Assembly: GCA_002500485.1 (NCBI GenBank)
Contig: DLRJ01000037.1
Location: 1-18,051 of the forward strand
Direction: 5' to 3'
Length of the DNA: 18,051 bases
Source: Dehalococcoidia bacterium UBA7891
GTDB lineage: Bacteria > Chloroflexota > Dehalococcoidia > Lucifugimonadales > UBA826
Part shown: piece by piece, positions 14,305 to 18,051 of the stretch
Layout: every line of letters starts with the position of its first letter
How positions within the stretch are numbered: position 1 is the first letter of the stretch
The notes under the pieces: model-generated
Seen by the model: the letters and a program-made list of their open reading frames with translations, nothing else
What the model was told of the DNA's origin: nothing
Database searches by the model: none
Made by a program: the position numbers and the translations under genes

Positions 14305-15954
14305 CTAAAACATCCTGTGCGGTATTGCAGGTTCTTCTTTTGTCATAACCTCCAGTACAGCGGTATTACCACCTTTAACAGTGTCTACGCATCTTAAAAT
14401 AGCTGCTCCGACTTCGTTAGGGTTATCTACTACTTCGTTATAGCTGCCAAGGGCATCAGCTATTTTGGCATAATCACCTGTTGTGTATTTAGTTCCATAT
14501 AGCTCATTTGCCGTAGGGAAATTATGCGGCCTGTATATCCCCATTGCTGAATTATTGAGGATTATGGTTAATACTGGGATTTTTTCCCTGACTGCTGTCT
14601 CAATATCGAGCCCAACCATTCCGAAACCATAGTCTCCGATCAAGTTGACAGCCACTTTGTTGGGCTCTGCCATACTGGCACCCATGGCCAATCCAAGACT
14701 GTACCCCAACTGCGTCGATTTGCCCCATGCTATAAACCCATTGGGATTCACAGAATTGTAAAAGGGAATTATTTGGTCTCTAGGACTACCAGAATCGTGA
14801 GTTACTATAGTTTCCGCAGGGTTGGTGTTTTGCATCAATTCCCAGATAACTCTATAAGGACTAATGGGAGTTTCATCCGACTTTAGCTGAGGCATCCATT
14901 CCTTAAACCAGTCTTCTTTTACCGAGGCGATTTCATCTTCAAATTTGTATGATTCATTTCGGGCGCTAGAACCTAATAATGCCTTTACCTCGACGATCAA
15001 TTCTTCTAATACTAGTTGAACATCGCCAAGAACTGCGTGGTCTGGTGAGTAATCTTTGTTTATGTCATCAGAGCTGTTTGTGATCTGAACGAGTGTTTTT
15101 TTATCGAATTCATTCATTCCATAATGGATTCGTGTGAAACTCGTACCTATGCCGAAAATCATGTCTGCCTTATCGATAAAATGAACAACCATATCCGTTG
15201 TGGAGCTACTGCGGGTTCCGAGGGCCAACTCGTGTGTTTCAGGGAAGGAGCTTTTGCCGGCCATTGATGACATTACTGGGACCCTGGTTAGCTCGGCGAG
15301 TTCTAATAATTGTTTGGATGCTTTCCCATATAAAACCCCTTGGCCCGCCTGAATAACAGGTCTACTAGAATCAAGCAACATTTTAGCTGCGGTTTTTATA
15401 TCCTGAGGGTCTCCTGCGCTTTTCCTGTTTTCTACATTTGTATAGCTGGTGTTCATTCCTTCAGGTATTTCGTCGCTTAGAATATCACTGGGGATTTCTA
15501 AAAGCACAGGCCCGGGCCGACCTAACCTGAGTTGACTGAATGTTCGCCTCATCATGTCTGGAATACTTTCAGGCATTGCAACTTTGCCAGACCATTTGGT
15601 TACTGTTCGGTATGTTTCGCTTGGGCTGAATGTCGGGTGAACCCCGTGCCTAGCCCTAGGATTTGATGCAGGAAGCAGTAAAATAGGTACCGAATCCGCA
15701 TATGCAGTTGCAACTCCGGCAAAGGCATTTTCCGCCCCTGGCCCGGCTTGCATTGCGAACACACCAGTTTTGTCGCCGTTCGTTATTCGGCTGTATCCGT
15801 CGGCAAGATTAACTCCGACCCGTTCCTGTCTAAATATGAGCGGTCTTATGCCTGCCTGCGCCCCAGCTTCTTCCAACCTATTAAATGGGATTACTCCCAT
15901 GAAGTCGACACCTTCTGCTTTAAGTATTTGGGCAACTAAATCTGCGCCTATCAC
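14305..15954 (-). CDS. Thiamine-diphosphate-dependent enzyme (acetolactate synthase-like)
   Basis: A three-domain TPP enzyme of 549 aa, the size of acetolactate synthase, benzoylformate decarboxylase and sulfopyruvate-type relatives. The PYR domain has the catalytic Glu44 in FRQERVGVNLADGYSR, followed by AMQAGPGAENAFAG. The middle domain runs from about 185 to 330. The PP domain has GDYGFGM (440-446) and ends in NN (467-468), giving the GDG-x(n)-NN magnesium/TPP motif with Tyr in place of the second Gly. No FAD-binding Rossmann signature is obvious. Start GTG 15954 has AAAGGA about 7 nt upstream. The gene follows tRNA-Trp on the same strand and is convergent with the propeller gene. Reaction class is 2-oxo acid decarboxylation or carboligation. 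A branched-chain amino-acid role is unlikely without ilvN beside it. Confidence 0.85.
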   Translation of the reverse strand: MIGADLVAQILKAEGVDFMGVIPFNRLEEAGAQAGIRPLIFRQERVGVNLADGYSRITNGDKTGVFAMQAGPGAENAFAGVATAYADSVPILLLPASNPRARHGVHPTFSPSETYRTVTKWSGKVAMPESIPDMMRRTFSQLRLGRPGPVLLEIPSDILSDEIPEGMNTSYTNVENRKSAGDPQDIKTAAKMLLDSSRPVIQAGQGVLYGKASKQLLELAELTRVPVMSSMAGKSSFPETHELALGTRSSSTTDMVVHFIDKADMIFGIGTSFTRIHYGMNEFDKKTLVQITNSSDDINKDYSPDHAVLGDVQLVLEELIVEVKALLGSSARNESYKFEDEIASVKEDWFKEWMPQLKSDETPISPYRVIWELMQNTNPAETIVTHDSGSPRDQIIPFYNSVNPNGFIAWGKSTQLGYSLGLAMGASMAEPNKVAVNLIGDYGFGMVGLDIETAVREKIPVLTIILNNSAMGIYRPHNFPTANELYGTKYTTGDYAKIADALGSYNEVVDNPNEVGAAILRCVDTVKGGNTAVLEVMTKEEPAIPHRMF

Positions 15955-16006
15955 TCTATTTTCCTTTGTTGTTTGAGGATTATCTAAGCGGATTTCTAGT
16001 GATCAC

Positions 16007-16082
16007 TGGCAGGGGTGGCAGGGATCGAACCCACGACCTAAGGTTTTGGAGACCTTCGCTCTACCAACTGAGCTACACCCCT
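16007..16082 (-). tRNA. trnW: tRNA-Trp (anticodon CCA)
   Basis: The minus strand gives a full cloverleaf. The 7-bp acceptor AGGGGTG/CACCCCT has discriminator G. The D stem is GCTC/GAGC, and the anticodon stem AAGGT/ACCTT holds loop CTCCAAA, so the anticodon is CCA. A 5-nt variable loop follows. The T arm is GTGGG-TTCGATC-CCTGC, with two G-U pairs in the stem. The terminal CCA is encoded (16007-16009). It lies 52 nt upstream of the TPP-enzyme gene on the same strand. Confidence 0.97.
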
Positions 16083-16099
16083 GAGTTTAGTGAATCTAG

Positions 16100-16105
16100 A
16101 GTATA
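16100..16105 (-). promoter_or_regulatory. Candidate -10 box for tRNA-Trp
   Basis: Minus-strand TATACT, 17 nt before the tRNA 5' end, in the AT-rich gap 16083-16190. The predicted start would be near 16093. No clear -35 hexamer is present. Confidence 0.35.
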
Positions 16106-16181
16106 AAACTATATCAAAAATCATATTGACATTAATAATATCTCATATCGTGATGATTTTAAGTAATCGCATTGCAAAAAA

Positions 16182-16190
16182 TGATATACT
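16182..16190 (+). promoter_or_regulatory. Extended -10 promoter for the small transcription unit at 16224
   Basis: TGATATACT is a TGn extended -10 joined to TATACT. The predicted transcript start is near 16197, which gives a 27-nt leader carrying AAGGAGG (16211-16217) before ATG 16224. The -35 region is poor, as is common for extended -10 promoters. Confidence 0.5.
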
Positions 16191-16223
16191 AATTGAATGA
16201 CAATTTTAAAAAGGAGGACATGA

Positions 16224-16436
16224 ATGGAACTATTACTACCTGTAATGAGTTTTCTTTCTTTAGGGTTGGTAGCCTCAATGCTGTGCCTATTGACTTCAGG
16301 TGCTTGCTCGGTCCGAGTGCAGACAACGCTGGTTCCTGTGTACCTCTTGGCACCGGGATGCCCAGGAGCGTTAATTACTCGAATTTCAGACCGTCATTTG
16401 CAAGGCCGATACTTAGTCGGTCCTGAAATGTTTTAG
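16224..16436 (+). CDS. Possible 70-aa hydrophobic small protein (may instead be an RNA)
   Basis: No family is recognised. ATG 16224 has an ideal AAGGAGG ending 6 nt upstream and a good extended -10 promoter before that. The product starts with a hydrophobic stretch (residues 2-24, ELLLPVMSFLSLGLVASMLC) that would make one membrane helix, followed by a short polar tail. A longer-starting frame from ATG 16193 covers the same DNA, but it has no ribosome site and begins before the predicted transcript start. The DNA also holds several inverted repeats (AACGCT/AGCGTT, GGCA/TGCC, and TTTCAG-ACCG/CGGTC-CTGAAA), so a structured non-coding RNA is a serious alternative. It is the only gene candidate in the 418-nt space between tRNA-Trp and the lipoprotein gene. 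Confidence 0.4.
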   Translation: MELLLPVMSFLSLGLVASMLCLLTSGACSVRVQTTLVPVYLLAPGCPGALITRISDRHLQGRYLVGPEMF

Positions 16437-16456
16437 GCGGCGTCGGAAAGGTTTTT

Positions 16457-16513
16457 GCCAGCTGGAGGCATCCAATTACTTTATCACTTGGCCTGCTGGG
16501 CTAACACTTTTTT
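16457..16513 (+). terminator. Possible terminator of the small unit at 16224
   Basis: GCCAGC-TGG-AGGC pairs with GCCT-GCTGGGC across a loop of about 20 nt, and six Ts follow about 7 nt after the stem. The stem is interrupted and the T-tract is distant, so the call is weak. The T-tract lies inside the end of the convergent lipoprotein gene. Confidence 0.3.
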
Positions 16514-17607
16514 GCTTCAATAATTCCTTGAGTCGCCTTGGAGCTGGAATTTTTTGGCGATACTTCTCCATCGCCATCTACCGACCAGATAGACTTTTTC
16601 CATTCCGTCGTGTTATCAGCTGAAGGTTCGTTGGTGACAACAAGCCATACATGTTTCATTGGGTCTCTTGTGGTTACCATCTCATCCTGGCGTAAATCCG
16701 GAAAACAGGAGGAGAGATATGAATACATCCTGTCCTTTGCTTCTTGTTCGTTTCGTATAACCGGGGTACATCCTGCGGCGACCTCCGCAGTATTGGAAGA
16801 ATTACCTAATGAACCTGTAGATAAGGACAGAGCCGTCCAAACTTCTTTGGCCCGATCATTCAACGGTTTTATTGTGGCGTCTCGTTTTACACTCCAGACA
16901 CCGTAATCATCCATCGCATAATTGGGATCAGATACAATGACCCAATCTCCTGTTTGCTGACTTCTTTGAGCTATCAACATAGAGACCGGCAGCTCCGGGT
17001 GGCATTTTGCTAATTGAGTCCAAAGCACAGTGGATGCATCAGTTTGGGTTATTACGTCGGTTGCGGCAGGTGACATTATGTTGCTATCACAGTTCCCTTT
17101 CAAATAATCGTCCCATAATTCTGCTTTGCTGTTGTGAGGCACAAGCTCACCTGAAGGTTTTATTAACCAGGTGCCGAATTCCTGTGGAGAGTCTGTTGCT
17201 GGGGTAATCAGCCAATTTCCCTTAGTGGCGGTATTCACCATAAGGTGTCCATCCTCTATTGAAATGCATTTAGTGAGATAGACCCAAAGTTCTTTTCCGG
17301 CTGCAGTTTCATTTGTAATAACCGGGGTGGGAACCGGGGTAGGTTCGGCCGCTACACTGGTATTCCCATTAGCCGTATCAACTTCCGTGGTGGCATCACC
17401 AAGCCCGGATTGCCCTACACATTCCCATGTTCCTTCTGCAGTATTGAACACTTTCTCGCATTCTTGCACCTCTTCCTCTGATCCTCCACAAGAAAGTAGA
17501 AGTCCGGCAGCTACACCAAATAGTAGGGCCAGAATTATAGGCCGCGGGTGAGAAAACTTTCTCAAATTAAACCATCGTCCTTTTTTTGATGCAGCTACAG
17601 AGTCCAT
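16501..17607 (-). CDS. Lipoprotein with three Cys-paired repeats, unknown function
   Basis: 368 aa. N-terminal residues 11-20 are basic, 22-38 are hydrophobic, and LLSC with Cys40 forms a lipobox, so the protein should be lipid-anchored outside the cytoplasmic membrane. A Thr/Pro linker (EPTPVPTP, 88-95) leads into three repeats beginning at Val96, Val185 and Val283. Each has VI[TR][NQ], then a (L/Y)-x-x-L-x-x-C segment 17-18 residues later (Cys114, Cys202, Cys301). A W[LV][IV][IV] strand (Trp132, 222, 321) and a [GS]-x-W-x-[IV] strand (Trp147, 238, 341) follow, and a closing Cys ends each repeat (Cys173, 280, 368). Cys50/Cys63 form another possible pair. ATG 17607 lacks a ribosome site. TTG 17565, after AAAGGA at 12 nt, would give a neater 26-residue leader. 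I know of no named domain for this repeat. Confidence 0.85.
   Translation of the reverse strand: MDSVAASKKGRWFNLRKFSHPRPIILALLFGVAAGLLLSCGGSEEEVQECEKVFNTAEGTWECVGQSGLGDATTEVDTANGNTSVAAEPTPVPTPVITNETAAGKELWVYLTKCISIEDGHLMVNTATKGNWLITPATDSPQEFGTWLIKPSGELVPHNSKAELWDDYLKGNCDSNIMSPAATDVITQTDASTVLWTQLAKCHPELPVSMLIAQRSQQTGDWVIVSDPNYAMDDYGVWSVKRDATIKPLNDRAKEVWTALSLSTGSLGNSSNTAEVAAGCTPVIRNEQEAKDRMYSYLSSCFPDLRQDEMVTTRDPMKHVWLVVTNEPSADNTTEWKKSIWSVDGDGEVSPKNSSSKATQGIIEAKKC
16504..17322 (-). repeat. Three tandem imperfect protein repeats in the lipoprotein
   Basis: Repeat units encode residues about 96-173, 185-280 and 283-368. Shared positions are VI[TR][NQ] at the start, a hydrophobic helix ending in Cys, two Trp-containing strands and a final Cys. 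At DNA level the copies have drifted, so the duplication is old. Confidence 0.75.
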
Positions 17608-17619
17608 TTGTACGAAAGA

Positions 17620-17625
17620 ATTATA
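17620..17625 (-). promoter_or_regulatory. Candidate -10 box for the lipoprotein gene
   Basis: Minus-strand TATAAT with a weak TTACCT 17 nt upstream. A start near 17613 would leave about 6 nt before ATG 17607 (near-leaderless), or about 48 nt before the alternative TTG 17565. Confidence 0.45.
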
Positions 17626-17691
17626 GACATAGAAACATATTTAGGTAACTAGAAATAGGGGAACAATGGAATTGTAGGCAGGCTGTGATAT

Positions 17692-17814
17692 TCACTGTAG
17701 GTCCGAACAGTCTGTGGTAAATCCGCAGTTGGTACAGATCGTTTTACATTTGATTGAAATAGTGGAGGCGCCACAAAGGATGCATAGATATATCTCATTA
17801 AACATTTTAAGCAT
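17692..17814 (-). CDS. 40-aa zinc-ribbon protein
   Basis: A short open frame on the minus strand translates to a peptide with CILCG (Cys11, Cys14), a basic KCK (Cys23), then CTNCG (Cys27, Cys30) and a final DCSDL (Cys36). Two CxxC knuckles 12 residues apart are a zinc-ribbon pattern. The combination KCK...CxxCG...DCSD resembles a family of very small bacterial zinc-ribbon proteins of unknown role that I recall but could not check. ATG 17814 is preceded by AGGTG at 9 nt. An in-frame GTG at 17826 with AAGG 6 nt upstream would add four residues. The gene starts about 27 nt after the 3' end of RNase P RNA on the same strand with no terminator between them, so it may be read from the rnpB promoter. 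The lipoprotein gene follows 84 nt downstream. Confidence 0.72.
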   Translation of the reverse strand: MLKMFNEIYLCILCGASTISIKCKTICTNCGFTTDCSDLQ

Positions 17815-17841
17815 GCCGTTATTCACCTATAACCTTGTTAA

Positions 17842-18051
17842 AGTCGGTTGAGGGGAACTGTAAGCCGAGTTCTGTACCCAGCCAATTTGGCTGAGTGACG
17901 ACCATCTATCTAGTCCTACCGTTGCCGATAAGATCAAGCGGCCAACCCAGGTCAGGTTCGGAACCTTATAGACCTCTATTAGGCCTTGCTCCAGATGGGG
18001 TTTGCCTGGACCGCAATTGTTACCAATTCCGCGGTGAGCTCTTACCTCACC
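17842..18051 (-). ncRNA. rnpB: RNase P RNA (3' part; 5' end beyond the window)
   Basis: The catalytic RNA that trims the 5' leader from pre-tRNAs. On the minus strand, conserved bacterial segments appear in order: GGTAAGAGCTCACCG near the window end, AACCCCATCTGGAGCAAGGCC (P15/L15, the tRNA 3'-CCA binding region, around 17981-18002), TAGATGGTCGTCACT, and the terminal ACAGAACTCGGCTTAC (17860-17875). The last is the P4 3' strand common to all bacterial RNase P RNAs. CAGTTCCCCTC after it is probably the 3' strand of P1, so the 3' end is set at about 17842 and may be off by a few bases. The 5' third, with the GAGGAAAGTCC segment, is outside the window. Confidence 0.95.

Noticed and set aside
16007..16082. 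tRNA-Trp as an integration (att) site
   Set aside because: No repeat of the tRNA 3' end and no integrase or phage gene was found in the window.
16193..16426. 77-aa frame overlapping the 70-aa frame
   Set aside because: No ribosome site, and its start precedes the predicted transcript start. The frame from 16224 has an ideal site.

Overview
The window looks like a chromosomal stretch from a bacterium of moderate-to-low GC with short intergenic gaps and clear Shine-Dalgarno sites. The mix is an aerobic, catabolic, paralogue-rich set: CoA-transferase, crotonase, MaoC hotdog, SDR, HpcH/HpaI aldolase, TPP enzyme, DinB pair and Asp-box propeller. A Thr/Pro-rich (TPVPTP) lipoprotein linker is also present. 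This fits an uncultured Chloroflexota lineage, for example marine SAR202/Dehalococcoidia-like. The assignment is an inference from gene style and could not be tested here. No phage, IS, CRISPR or plasmid functions are visible.

Layout. 159-1906 (+): a HAD phosphatase and a ribokinase, 5 nt apart, convergent with pyrD (1896-2912, -), whose last 11 nt overlap rbsK. 3059-4688 (+): a conserved-looking protein of unknown function, then a crotonase-fold enzyme, convergent with the next block. 4685-8257 (-): SDR, HpcH/HpaI aldolase, a strong intrinsic terminator, alpha/beta hydrolase and MaoC-like hotdog protein. 8371-14301 (+): two tandem DinB paralogues (about 81% identical by eye, duplicated with their upstream DNA), a fused two-domain class III CoA-transferase, a P-loop kinase, a PNPOx-like flavin protein and an Asp-box (sialidase-like) beta-propeller. 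14305-15954 (-): a thiamine-diphosphate enzyme, convergent with the propeller gene, then tRNA-Trp(CCA) on the same strand. 16083-16500: an AT-rich promoter region and a short (+) transcription unit that is either a 70-aa membrane peptide or a structured RNA. 16501-17607 (-): a lipoprotein with three Cys-paired repeats. 17692-17814 (-): a 40-aa zinc-ribbon protein. 17842 to the window end (-): the 3' part of RNase P RNA.

How they may work together. The SDR, aldolase, hydrolase, hotdog and crotonase genes look like an accessory degradation cluster for a carboxylic or hydroxy acid. The CoA-transferase operon (DinB, CoA-transferase, kinase, PNPOx) looks like a second CoA-thioester module with a small-molecule kinase. 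Substrates cannot be read from sequence. Housekeeping loci (pyrD, tRNA-Trp, rnpB) are interleaved with these accessory genes. The most unusual items are the Cys-paired repeat lipoprotein, the zinc-ribbon gene next to rnpB, the small promoter-driven unit beside tRNA-Trp, the half-dead fused CoA-transferase, and the duplicated DinB promoter-plus-gene unit.
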